Below are positions 1-11,100 of a stretch of DNA of 64,000 bases, piece by piece. The translations under genes and the position numbers were made by a program. How positions within the stretch are numbered: position 1 is the first letter of the stretch; each line of letters starts with the position of its first letter. A model generated the notes under the pieces. It was not told the origin of the DNA, did no database searches, and saw nothing but the letters and a program-made list of their open reading frames with translations. The stretch is from Niebla homalea (taxonomy: Eukaryota; Ascomycota; Lecanoromycetes; Lecanorales; Ramalinaceae), in assembly GCA_019925105.1 (NCBI GenBank), contig JAHGAU010000017.1:248001-312000 (forward strand), written 5' to 3'.

Positions 1-1
1 G

Positions 2-103
2 GAGGGAGTCCTGCGACCGCTTTTCGAGAAACTCATCAGAGAAAAATATGATCGCGCGGAGGATTTCGAAGTAAAGGTCATCTTGATCGTGGCGAAGAAA
101 TGA
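2..103 (+). CDS. 3' end of a gene cut by the window edge
   Basis: An open frame enters from the left edge and ends at a TGA at 101-103, giving 33 residues. The tail has a mixed helix-then-strand character and ends in a hydrophobic strand followed by Ala-Lys-Lys (VKVILIVAKK). This closing strand resembles the last beta strand of class I SAM-dependent methyltransferases, but the piece is too short to name the family. The frame shows codon-like composition, whereas the DNA after the stop is C-rich low-complexity sequence. Confidence 0.4.
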   Translation, partial: EGVLRPLFEKLIREKYDRAEDFEVKVILIVAKK

Positions 104-1667
104 ATCGTGAGCGCCGAGCTGCACATCAGCCTTCGGGCGGGTCTCGACCACAAGAACGTGGTGCTGATGGAAAGAAGACACAATAAAGAGAGGGACTCAT
201 GAGACCATGGGTTCTTACATCTTTCCATCCTTCAGCCGTCGACGATACTCCAGAATCCTTGTTTTGAGTGAGGATGAAACATGGACACCTGAATGTCTCG
301 CCCTTTTCCGATGCCCTCCCATTCTTGTACGATTCCGAAGTGCATCCAGTGCCCCCAGAGAAGCACCCCCTCCCCTTCTCCCTCAACCTCCTCATCCCCA
401 TCACCCAGACCAATATCCCCATCTAACCCCCCTTCCCTTCCAATCGGCGCCCACCCATCTCTGGCAGAACCTCACTCCCCCCTCCTCCCCACCAACCAAA
501 ACACAACCTGCGACTGAACTTCCACCACCCACCGGTTGCACCTCCCTCCCCAAGTTTGCCAAAAACCACCACTCTCACCAAATCCCCCCACCCATCCTCC
601 CCACCCCCTCCCAAAACCACCCTCAAGCGGGATGATCCACACACACCCCAGCCACATCTCCCTCCCCGCAGTTTGCCGGGGGGAGGGGGCCAACGCACAC
701 ACAAACAGCCCAGCATCTCCCCTCTCTCCACCGTCCCCGCCCTCGCCCCCACCCCTACTTCATCAACGTGGTCGTCCGTCTTCCGGGCTTTTCCCCTGAG
801 CCGAGCTAGGCAGTAACTCGGTTTTCGTTGAGGATGAGCGGCTTGGGAGGAGGGGGGAGGGGGGACGGTACGGTTCCCAGCCCCCGGCCGGATATCAAAA
901 AACCTCCATCCCGGCGCGGTCCCGGGGGGGTCTGTTCCCGTGCGCGCGTGACAAGTTCATTCATTCGGTCAATATTGGGGGGTTTTGGAGATGGGTGGGG
1001 GGGGCGACGGCGCTGCGATGGGTTCGGGCGGGTGGATGAGGGTTGGGGGAGGTGAGGGTGTTAGGGGGTTTTTGGTAGGGGATAAGGAGGAAGGTGGGGG
1101 GGGCGGATTGGAGAGGGTGGATTTGAGGGGTGTAATGTCAGGCCGGGGTTGAGGGAAGGGGAGAGGTAGATGGGTGGAAGCTGATAGCGGGCTGGCTGGG
1201 CTGGGGTGGGGAGGATGGGCAAATGGTAGGGACAGATGAATTCGCCCTCACAGTGCTTGTGTGACGGAATCTGTCGGTCCAGGACCGTGCTGTGCGAGAC
1301 ACACATTCATGCCTTTAATGAGCAGGAGGTACATTGACACTTGTGAATGGGTGCCAAATGGTAGGACGTGACACTGAAATCCATGGTGTCTTGCACCTGA
1401 AGCCAGCCCATCTTGCGGAAAACTACAAGATCGAAGCAGACAGATGAGCAGAAGGAAGAAAGAGACAACGATAATGTGACAATAGACAGCATACGTAAGT
1501 GGGAAGGGGCTCATTAGATTTGCGAGATGTTGCGTGCCATCAGACGATTCTCACCCTTTGAATACAGATAATGACAGTAGTGTTGAGGGAGCATCTACTT
1601 TGCCTCATGTGCTGCCTGACCCAATTAGTTCCCTTCTTGCCCAACGCAAGTGTCATCCTGCAGCAGA
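104..1667. other. C-rich/G-rich intergenic DNA, no supported gene
   Basis: From about 320 to 760 the plus strand is strongly C-rich, and from about 840 to 1220 it is G-rich with long G runs. Open frames in both strands translate to Pro- or Gly-rich low-complexity protein with no recognisable domain. I see no gene here. Confidence 0.5.
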
Positions 1668-2508
1668 ATGTCCACGGACGCGTCGATTTGGACTTCAGGG
1701 CTTGTATTCACTATCCTCGGGTTGATCCTTGTCGGGACCTCCATCGGCAACGGTATCTGCGGTGCTTACGCCTCCGTCTTTCCTGAACCCGGCGGAAGCA
1801 AAAAATGTCAGCCAGAACAAAGCTGGGTGAGTACGCCACCTTAGGCTACGGAATGGTGGCGTATAATGTTTCAAGGACAGGGATGCAGGGCGGTGGACCA
1901 GGGGTACTGTAGGAGAGGCAACTCACGCAGTTCCACCGACGCCATACTGGTCGTTCTCGGGTTTAGCTTCTTTGGCGCTGCCCTCGTACCTGGAATTGAT
2001 GGTCAGTAAGCATTTTGTTGTCTACACGGTTCGTTGATTGCAATTGCATCGCTGGCTTTTTCATGATTGATTGAAAAAGCGAGAGTGCATCATGATGGAA
2101 GTCATTGAAAACTGGACGGTGGAGCGGGGCAGGCAAAGGACAAGATTGCGGGGTTGTGGACGCACTGTCGCTTGATTTCCTCTTCTTGAACTGCTTCGCT
2201 GGGCATTTTCAGTCAGGTGTCGGGAAGCTGAGATGTGAGTTGAGATCTATGGGCTTTTTGCAACTGTGTTCTTCGCGATTAATCCTCTGTAAGTGATGGA
2301 GCGTAGTGATGGGAGAGCGAGGGTTGTAGTATGAGCAATGAAACTCATGCTAGTACATCCACGTTCCTTGGCGGACCAATGACGCTGAGGGCCAATTCCT
2401 TGATTTTGTGTCCCTAGGTACATTGACATCATGTGGATGGTTGAACGGAAGTACGGCTCAAGCCAAGGATTAGACTGTATTGCATCCTCCCTTGGCGCGA
2501 TAAGATAA
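1668..2508 (+). CDS. small predicted multi-pass membrane protein, unidentified
   Basis: A four-exon model fits in phase: 1668-1826, 1881-2009 (spliced at 2001), 2240-2288 and 2418-2508. The second exon is therefore 1881-2001. The first exon has a hydrophobic helix (LVFTILGLILVGTSI) followed by a Cys-bearing loop. The second has another helix (LVVLGFSFFGAALV), and the third a third one (YGLFATVFFAINPL). The protein ends with a short charged tail and a TAA at 2506-2508. If the second exon is not spliced it stops at 2007-2009. The donor at 2002 (GTCAGT) and its 238-nt intron are the weak points. The first ATG is 1668; no family is recognised. Confidence 0.45.
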
Positions 2509-2887
2509 TTCTACAAGGGGCTTGGTACTCAGTCCGTAGGGACCGCATGCTTATGTTTCTCTCTCTCTATACTTGTGGCCTGCTCTTGACCCGCTGCCCT
2601 CGCCCTGTGCTATCAGGCAGCATCGTTAAATATGTGCCACAATGCACGCGCTTGTCTTGGACCGATGGGATCCCATTGGGAAGCCCATCACAATAAACTC
2701 ATTGCCCCATTCCGGACTGTTGACACCAGCTTCATGATCGCTTCCTCTTTTGCCTTGACAGCACATGCCTGCCTCACCTTGTCTCCTTCAAGAGGTGGAC
2801 CGACAGTATGAGAAGGTCATAAACTTTGAGATCCCTGACCATACAGGAAGGCCAACTGTGACAAAGACTCCCTCCAAAGTTCAATCC

Positions 2888-3382
2888 TCATCCTTGTCTT
2901 TGCTTGTGTTTCGGGTTCCGACTGCAGATGATGTAGACGTAGCCCTTCCTTCTCACGCTCTTGCACCCGTCGCACAGCTTTTTGACAGAGGACCGGACTT
3001 TCATGCCTCTTAATTGTCCCTGGCGAAACGCTCCCAGTTGGCCCAGGATGCGGGAGCTGGATCTGAAGTATGATGGAGAAAGTAGAGCGCTCGAGTATCG
3101 GCGCTGTAGCTTTTGCTGCGTCGTAGGGAGGGCGTTGGTGGATAGGGCGGAAACAGCAGAGCGCTTTGTAGTGGATCTGGTGAGAAGGCTTGTTGGATCA
3201 GGGGATTGTGTTGTGTTTCGTAGGGGTTGACCGGGATGTGAGAAGGTAGATAAGTTTTGGGCTGTTGATGTCGTTGATTCCTGTGCATGACAGGACTTGC
3301 GGTTCAAGGCGAACGGTGTCCGAGCGCGTAGGAGAGAAGGCAAGTAGGAGGAGCTTGGCGATAAGTGGATTGTGACTCCCAT
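2888..3382 (-). CDS. RTC6: mitochondrial large-subunit ribosomal protein bL36m
   Basis: The last 38 residues are a textbook bL36: [15 protein letters not shown], then a basic stretch and [13 protein letters not shown]. Its Cys-x2-Cys and later Cys/His form the zinc ribbon of this small 50S protein. In fungi it is nuclear-encoded and imported into mitochondria, which fits the long Ser/Arg-rich N-terminal extension. The frame is open from 3415, where it starts with a non-ATG codon's downstream methionines; the ATG at 3382 would give 164 residues. Fungal orthologues are usually shorter, so an intron in the presequence or a different first exon is possible. The C-terminal identity is firm and the start is uncertain. 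Confidence 0.85.
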   Translation of the reverse strand: MGVTIHLSPSSSYLPSLLRARTPFALNRKSCHAQESTTSTAQNLSTFSHPGQPLRNTTQSPDPTSLLTRSTTKRSAVSALSTNALPTTQQKLQRRYSSALLSPSYFRSSSRILGQLGAFRQGQLRGMKVRSSVKKLCDGCKSVRRKGYVYIICSRNPKHKQRQG

Positions 3383-3623
3383 GTTGAAGTAAAATCGACA
3401 AGGAACTGATGTCACAAATGGGTGACTGATAAATAAAGAGCTTGGTGATGAGGCATGCCAAGAAGACGCTCGAATGCCCCTTGAGGCCTAGCGCAAGGCC
3501 ATAGGGGGTGATCATCTCGCTCATTTCATAAGCAGCCAATTCCGTCGACATCTGAGCCCATGAACCATTACTGATCGATTGAAAGAGGCTACCGTACGTT
3601 GGCTACAGAAAACCGCGGCTTCA

Positions 3624-5778
3624 ATGTCTGTCACATTTTGCCAGCCATGTCTCGCTCTCTTACAAAAGATCAGGTCTGACAATAGAGAACCGCGTGGCCA
3701 GCATCACAACACTTTTGGAGATCTTTGTGATGATGCTAATGACGGATGTCATATTTGCAAACGCTTGCGGATACTCTTTTTGAAGGGCAGAGACATTAAT
3801 CCGGCAGCCATGCCTGGCGGAAGTCGTGAAATTAGTTGGCGGTGTTTCGAACGCGTCCTGCTAAGTTCCGGTTATTGGAGGAAAGTGGACTTATACTTTC
3901 GTGCCACTACTGCAGATAGGGCAGATGCGGTGGGCCTAGAGCTGATGAAAGTACCACTCAATGAAGGTAGCACGATCTCGAGCCCAGTGTACAGCTTTCA
4001 TTGCTGATAGCTTAGGTAGGCGGACTAAAGGGTAATCTTGAAATTAATACAGGCTCAGAGGAGAGTATGACCCTTGCAACTCAGTGGTTGGACATATGCA
4101 TCACTAAGCATACGACCTGTAATCGCCGGCGGCCAGCAGGGCTTAGGGATTGGAAGCCAACTCGCTTGCTGTATGTGGGTGATGAGAAGAAGCATGAATT
4201 ACGATTATGTCAAGCACCGGCCATACCTTCCCAAGTCAGATATACTACTCTGTCCCATTGTTGGGGGGTCGATCCCAATAGGGAGAACTTGACCAAACGG
4301 AAACTTGCCTGTTGGATCAAATCAATTCCTGAATATCAGATGATGCAAACCTTCAAAGACGCAATCAAGGTGACACGACGTCTCCACGTCCAGTACCTAT
4401 GGATCGATTCTCTATGTATCATTCAAGATGACAACGACGATTGGTTACACGAGTCGTCCCTGATGAGTAATGTGTACAAATACTCGTATTGTACCATTGC
4501 AGCTACTGCTGCCACCGACGATCATGGGGGGTGTTTCCGCGATCGTGATCTGTTATTTGACCTTCCTACACGTTTTAACCTTGACAAACTCGAGGCTAAT
4601 TCGCCTGATGAGAGGCCAGATCCTGGCCAGGCGGGGGGAGGAGGTCAAGACGATCTAGGTGGCTGGTGTGATCTCCACTGGGAGAATCAATGGGTTGAAG
4701 ATGTCCACAATTCTCCTCTATCTCGTCGAGCCTGGGTAATGCAGGAGGTATGATTGGTTGATTCATCCATCGTGGATCCAAAGCTGAGCTAACTTCTCAG
4801 CGCATTCTGTCCCCACGAGTTCTGCACTTTGCCAAAACTCAGCTGTACTGGGAATGCAACGAGTTGGCAGCATGCGAAGGATATCCAAACGGGATGCCCT
4901 CTGTGGAGGATCATTTAGGGACAGTGCAATTTAAGGCCCCAAACCCGTTCAACATCTTCCATGAAACCCCCAAGCACAGCGACGAAGACGTGGCACCAGA
5001 AAAATTGCTCCGGGAACGAAGCTTCGCCCTTTGGGCAAACATTGTAGGCAATTATTCGAGAGCCCATTTGACTAAGGAAGGAGACAAGCTGGTTGCAATA
5101 TCCGCTATAGCCAGAGAGGTGCAGCCTCTCACGCAATCTAGATACCTTGCAGGGCTTTGGGAATCGGACTTGATACAGCATCTTGCGTGGAAAACAAGGG
5201 AGTATGGCAAGCCCAGTATATATTGTGCACCTTCATGGTCTTGGGCATCTACAAAAGCGGCTTGTGTCTTCCATGATTACCACGATCACGATTCGTTACA
5301 CCCCTTGGTAGTGGTAGTAACTGCACACATTGACCTCGAAAGCGCCGATGAATTTGGTCCAGTAAGAGCGGGACATCTCGATATGCTGGGTCAGCTCTTT
5401 CCGATTGAGTACACGGATGACGGTGATCAACTTCGGGCCGAGCCATTTTGGCAAAAGATGCATATCCATGGATATGATACTCATCTAGATTTCCGCAGGG
5501 ATAATAGGACCATGCTTGAGGGCTCTCTGTACTGCATGCCATTGCTCTTGCATGTCGCAAAGCAGAGATTCCTGTCCCTTTGGTGTCTGGTTCTTCAGCA
5601 ATGTGACTTGCCAAACGTGTATCGGAGAGTGGGCTTTGGATTCCGGTATTTCAATGAATTATCGGGCGTGGACTTCGACCCATTTCTAGAATCGCTAGGC
5701 AAATTCAAACGGGAGGATCAGGGAAAAGCTACTTTCTCCAGGAACACCACAGATCTCACCTCCTTCAGACTCATATAG
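3624..5778 (+). CDS. HET-domain (heterokaryon incompatibility-type) protein
   Basis: Three exons join in phase: 3624-3966, 4053-4747 and 4801-5778, giving about 671 residues. The N terminus has the Cys-x2-Cys and Cys-x2-Cys pairs common before HET domains (FCQPC and CHICK). The HET domain then shows its signature blocks: YTTLSHCWG, LWIDSLCIIQDD, YSYCTIAA with GGCF, and SRRAWVMQE joined across intron 2 to RILSPRVLHF. The C-terminal half carries the usual variable region with a Trp-Ser-Trp block (PSWSWAS). HET proteins act in non-self recognition and programmed cell death in Pezizomycotina; the allelic partner cannot be inferred. An upstream TTG-initiated extension is not needed. No break is visible, so the gene looks functional. 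Confidence 0.9.
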
Positions 5779-6520
5779 CTTCACCCTCACCGGACCTCAG
5801 CATCCCATCAACCGCCTCGTGACGCAGGGGGAGCCAAAAGGCGGGACACAATCCCTCACCACTCCCTCCTCATCCTCTCCGCACTGGCACACAAACACAC
5901 CCAACCATCCTCCAATCGAAGCCGCACAAACGAGTCATCAACCGCCCCCGGGTTCATGGTGTGGCCACACTTTCATTCCCTCAAGGCCCAACAGATTGTC
6001 TGAGCAAACGATGACGGGAGAGTTCGTGCTTGTTGCACAGGCGCGCTGGGGTTCGGGGGCTGGGGTGAAATCCGTGGGATTTTTTCTTTCTTTTTCTTTT
6101 CTTTCTTTCTTTCTTTCTCTTTCTCTCTGTGGATCGATTCTTCATTGGACACAGTCTCTCTTTCGGATTTGGGGCGTGTGGGGGGGGGATGGTTCTCAAG
6201 GGTTTGTTGTGTTTTGTTTTGATGCGGGGAGTTTTGACGGATAGGGCTCGGAGTGGTGTGAACGCAGCGGCTTGAGGTATATATATGATGATGGTACGGC
6301 ATGGGGGGTCAGGCATGGCATGTTCACGGAGACTTGGGGTGGATGGGGAAGGGGGAAGGGGGAGGCAAATCGATGCCCGCTGCATGATTCTCAGGTGACC
6401 TTCTTTAGGGCGCGTTGGACACGAGGGAATTTGCTAGATTATTATGATAATGAATTTATGATTCGACGAGCAATAATGATGTTCAGGCCGTATAAATAAG
6501 ATCCATCCCCAAATCATCGA
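5779..6520. other. intergenic DNA with a pyrimidine-rich tract
   Basis: This stretch lies between the HET gene and the convergent SAM37 gene. It contains a TTTC/CTTT-rich tract at about 6077-6130 and a short TATATATGATGATG stretch near 6278. No domain-bearing frame is present. Confidence 0.5.
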
Positions 6521-8158
6521 TCAAATCTGTACCTCTACAGCATCCCCCTCCACCACCTCCCCTCCTCCTCCTCTACCCATCCTCTCACTATCATTAGCAC
6601 CGCCGCCGAAATCCATCCCCTCGAAAATCGCCCCCGCCTCACCCATCTGCCCCAACGACCTCCCCGTCTCACCCGGCCCTAACCCAGCATACATCGTCAC
6701 CGCCCCCATCACAGCAGCCACGGCGGCTGCCCCAAGCGCCACGGGGACCATCAATGTCGTAGCCAATGAATGCGCCTCTTCCTCCACCGCCCCCTCCTCT
6801 TTCGGTCTGATCTTGATCTTCGAGGCGGCGAATGGTGTACCTTCAACAACGCTCCCCACCAGCGCCGTCGCTACCCTCGTGGCCAGTGGTGTTGGTGTGT
6901 ATGCTTTCCAGGGCAACAACCCCACTCCTCCTCCTCCTCCTTTTCCCCGCGCCATCGCGGGCGTGACGCCCCGACCGCCAAAGATATCGCGCACGCCCCG
7001 TCGAACAAAGGCGCAGAGGTTCGGGTATCTCTCCTCCAGCCCCTCCCTCAGCCACGGCTGCGGCAGTTCCGGCAGCAGCGCCAGTGCCAGGAACCCCAGC
7101 GCTACGGCATCGACGCTGGACATCCCCTGCTGCTCCTCCTCCTCCTCCTCATCCGACAAGAACCATCTCTTCTCGGCCAAGAGCCTCGACAGCGGCGCGC
7201 ATGCCGCGTCGACCAGTCCATCCAGCCGGAAGCGCAACGCTGCCCTCTCCGCATTGATCGTTTCGGTGACACCCTTGCGCATCATCCCGGAGCGGAGATG
7301 GGTGGGTATGACTCCCAGCGCTGGATTCTGCGGTTGCGGGATGTCTGCAGGAGAGGAGGAGATGGCGTCGAGGTCTAGCGACGAGAGGTTCAAGTGCTGG
7401 GATCGGGCTTTTGCGGAGGCGCGGAGGGACGGTGGGATAGTGTAGGCTAACGGGAAGGGGAGGGAGGAGGAGAGGGCGTGGCGGGTCGTGGTGGTGTAGT
7501 TGGCGGAGGAGACGTAGAGGGAGAGGGCGAGGAGAGGAGAGAGGTGGGATGTGATGTGGGACGTGAATCTTGAAGGGTGACAGGTGAGTCAGTTGGGTAT
7601 GGCTGAAAGCATGAGGCTGTGAGGGAGAAAAGAGAGCAGCAGAGGGGGAAAGGGCATACGCTATTGCGTCGGCGCGAGCCATGCTGCTAGGGAGGGAGGC
7701 GTCGAGGTCGGTGTAGTGGGAGCTGAGGTGGTGGAGTATGTTTTCCAGTCCTTCAATGATTCCATTCCTAGTGTCCAGAGCAGGTAGCTCGCCTGTTGTT
7801 GCACAGTGTTAGCTTCCAGAAGGGCGAGGGGATGATCAAGAGGGTCCATAGTATGGATTTGCTGGGCTCGGGTGAGGGAATCAAGAGTGAGGAGGGGTGA
7901 TGATGGACGGTGTGAGGACGTAAGCCATGTGAAGGTTTCAATGGTCGGGACTCACGCACTTGCTCCCACCTCATCCGGTGTCCCAGCTACGAGCGCCCAA
8001 GTACCGCGGGGAACACTGTTGGAGATGTACGCGATTGCTGCAAGACATGCTGGATCGCTAGATGGTAGACCAAAAGCCGGGGGATAGATACACAGCGTCA
8101 GGTCTGAAGAGAGAGGGGCGCGGGTTTCAGCTGTAGTGGCCCCGCTGGCAGGTGACAT
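6521..8158 (-). CDS. SAM37: SAM37/metaxin-like subunit of the mitochondrial SAM complex
   Basis: Three exons join in phase on the minus strand: 8158-7960, 7792-7660 and 7568-6521, giving about 459 residues. The first exon carries the thioredoxin-fold N terminus typical of Sam37 (YPPAFGLPSSDPACLAAIAY, then SVPRGTWALVAGT). The second has ELPALDTRNGIIEGLENIL. The third has the fungal block around LSLYVSSANYTTTTRHAL and the GST-C-like metaxin block (SSVDAVALGFLALALLPEL). The protein sits on the mitochondrial outer membrane and helps Sam50 release beta-barrel precursors. A Glu-rich insertion precedes the metaxin block, and a hydrophobic segment near the C terminus could anchor the protein. The start at 8158 is the first methionine before the conserved block. 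The first donor (GTGCGT) was chosen because it keeps the frame. Confidence 0.88.
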
Positions 8159-11100
8159 ATTCTTAAGGATGACGGGTCGGGAAGGAAGGGGCAAGGACGG
8201 CTGGGGATGGGTGGTGACAGTCCGACAGGTCACGGCACGTATGTTGGCTGATGCTGCATGCGATAATCTCCCATGTGTATGATGCTAGGAGATGGACGAA
8301 TGATCCCACGGGGGCAGTCGGCTGCTATCACTGATCCTATGTAAGGGGGGGGGGAGGGATCTGGTCGTGTAGGTTCGTTGTGAAAAGCTGATAGAATGTC
8401 TCATGTATGATCCAGGTACTCTACTTCCGTAACATTCTTATCCATGCAGAAGCTCATAGGGAATTAAGGATTGACCAAGTGACGGTGAGACGCAGCAATT
8501 GAAGATCATTATTTCCCATTATTGTGAGAATTGTGATTTGTATGGAGAAACTCCAATGACACTAAGCTCTTTTAGGTTGAGACGAAGATGATCTCATGCG
8601 AGCACGAGGGAGCAGGGATCTTTTGAAACGGACTACTTATGATGAATAGGGCAGGACAGTGGGGGCAGGGCAAGGGTTCATGCAGGGTCTTCGTACTGAG
8701 TTTGATTTTGATAAGTGACGGTCAGATCGGAGGCAATTGGTTGGTGCCAACAGCTCACCTTTCTCTTACTTGCAGCGACCTACAGCGACTTGCAGGCTGA
8801 GAACATAGTGTGGGGAAGGGCGGGAAGGACTGGCTTACACATCCGATGCAGAGTAATGAAAAGTATTCGAGTCAGGGGAAAGGCGTTGGAAGTGGTCCAT
8901 GAACTTTCGGAACCCTACCGACTTACTCTCAATGGACCGTGCATTGTAGATATGAAGCATTACGGGTGGAGACGCTTTGACAAGAAGCATGAGAATTCGA
9001 GTATCATGGTTGGAAAATGGATCACGATATAGAATGGTCGTATTCGCTGTCATATGCTTTTTCGTAAAGACTCGTACAACCTGCGCACTGACTATCTCAC
9101 AAGCAATTTGCAGCCACACCCAAGCTTGTCTCAATCCTTATGTGAGATAGAGGACTGAATGAGATCGATCAATTGTCTGGTACGAGGCGTTGACCGGGCC
9201 GAACGGTTCACCAGGAGCGTTCGAGGCCTCGAAAGAGTTCGCACTGCGAAAGTGAATTATTGTTTCATCTGCCGACGTCTAGGTCTGCTGCTGCTGTGGT
9301 GTAGCCCACGTGCGAAGGATTCAGAGATACGTTTGAAATGGTGGACAGGGCGAGGTGACGATTCGCCCGATTCTTGTCCTTTTTTTGTGCCGCATGCATG
9401 TCAGCCATGCATGATGCACCGTTCTCGTATGCAGGTTCCTGACTGTAGCGACAAGCGGGGTAGAATCCAATTCGAATGTCAAATGAAGATGTCGAATGTC
9501 AAAATGAAGATGTCGGAGTGATGTCTTGGTTGATGGCGTTAAGCTTCGGGTTGGGGATTGTGGAGAAGGTACCGCTGGCTGGCTTGGGGTTGGAAGAGAT
9601 TGGGTATTGAATTGAGTGACTGTGCGCATGGTGATCGATGCGTAGGTTTGGAGGAGCTTGGTCCACAAGCTTGCTCCTGTTCGTTGTAGGTATTGAGGAA
9701 GCTACTCAGATGGGAAAAGCCATCCATTGGGCCCAAACAGATTTGTTGCCATGCTTAGAGCATGAGGGTGGTATGTGTAGGCAATGCGTGCTTCTACCAC
9801 TGGTCTTGTTGTCTGAATGAGAGCTGGTTTTGAGGACCAAAACTTGTGTTGTAGTTGAGTAATCTTGCAGGTACCCTATCGCTTGGGGACTGGAGGAAGT
9901 GGACGGTTCGGAGGAGGGCCAGGGCAAGGGGGATATGAGTTGGCGGCAGGCATGATGAGAGGTGGGTTGATAGGGAAGAAGTCCCGTTTAGAAGATGATT
10001 GAAGAATTGTAATGGGAAAATTGGGATAGGAAGATCGAGGCAATTGCGTGCGGGTTGGAAGATGGACACTGAGAAAGGGAGGATAGGCAGATATTTATGA
10101 TTTTCTCATGGCATCAGCATCATACCTCACAAGGCTCAAATAGCAGACAGGGATTATAAAAAGGCACGAATCCACATCCTACGGAGACTTTCCCGAGGTT
10201 CCCACTCTTCGTGTTGGCTAAATCATTTTACTTCTGGACTCCTGGTTACCTGGTATGCTGTGGGTGTAGGATCTGCCCTTTGTCAGAAGTCAAAAAAGCT
10301 AGTTTGAAGACTAAGGTTTGATGATGAGGGTACGGTGGTACCAATCGGTACCTAGCAAGGGCGAGCTATTCTGATTTCTAGCCCAAGGAGGTTTTGCGCC
10401 CTGAAAATCATGGGCTCCACAGCGGAAAAGGTTTGATTGAGAGTCCCTTTTCTTGCTTTCTGCTTTCGGGCTTTCGGTGTGTGCGCAGGAGTGTGGGTGC
10501 AGGGATTGGAAGAATCTTTCGTAGTTTAAAACACGCTTGAGACTCGAAACATTACTCATCAGCCCTTTCAACACTTTTAACAGGCTGCGCTGTTGGCCAA
10601 GTTGACCTAGATTGTTTTTGTGCGTGGCCACATGATTCGACAAATGACGAGGCCGTCCTCCTCGGCCCCCTGCAGCTCTTCCAATTGAACGTGGAAGATG
10701 CTTGACCGGGGTCGAATCATCAATCACAAAGAGTGGCGGTGTGATGTGAAGCTCCGTTGTCGCCTCTTCGTTCAGCTGGCAACCGAGTGATGTGACGGTG
10801 CACATGATCCCGTTGTCCTGTCAAGCAAAGGATTCTATTCGCTTGAGGAATTGCTTGAATGGCGGGACGTCGCCAGACTTCTCAAGACATCCTGAGACAG
10901 GGTATGGTTTTCGCCGAGTCGCGTCTTCCACGTAATCCGTCTTCGTATGCATATCCGAAGCCAATTATGATCACGGATAAAATCAGAGGTTGGCTACCGG
11001 AGGATGACTGCACACCGAACATTGGCGGCAGCTTACAGATGCTCCTTCGGGGCTTTTGCAAGCCAGCTTGGACATGCCGACGGCCAGTTACTGGACGGAA

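Noticed and set aside
6077..6130. CTTT-rich tract as a possible regulatory site
   Set aside because: It lies between the 3' ends of two convergent genes, so a promoter role is unlikely; it is simple-sequence DNA.
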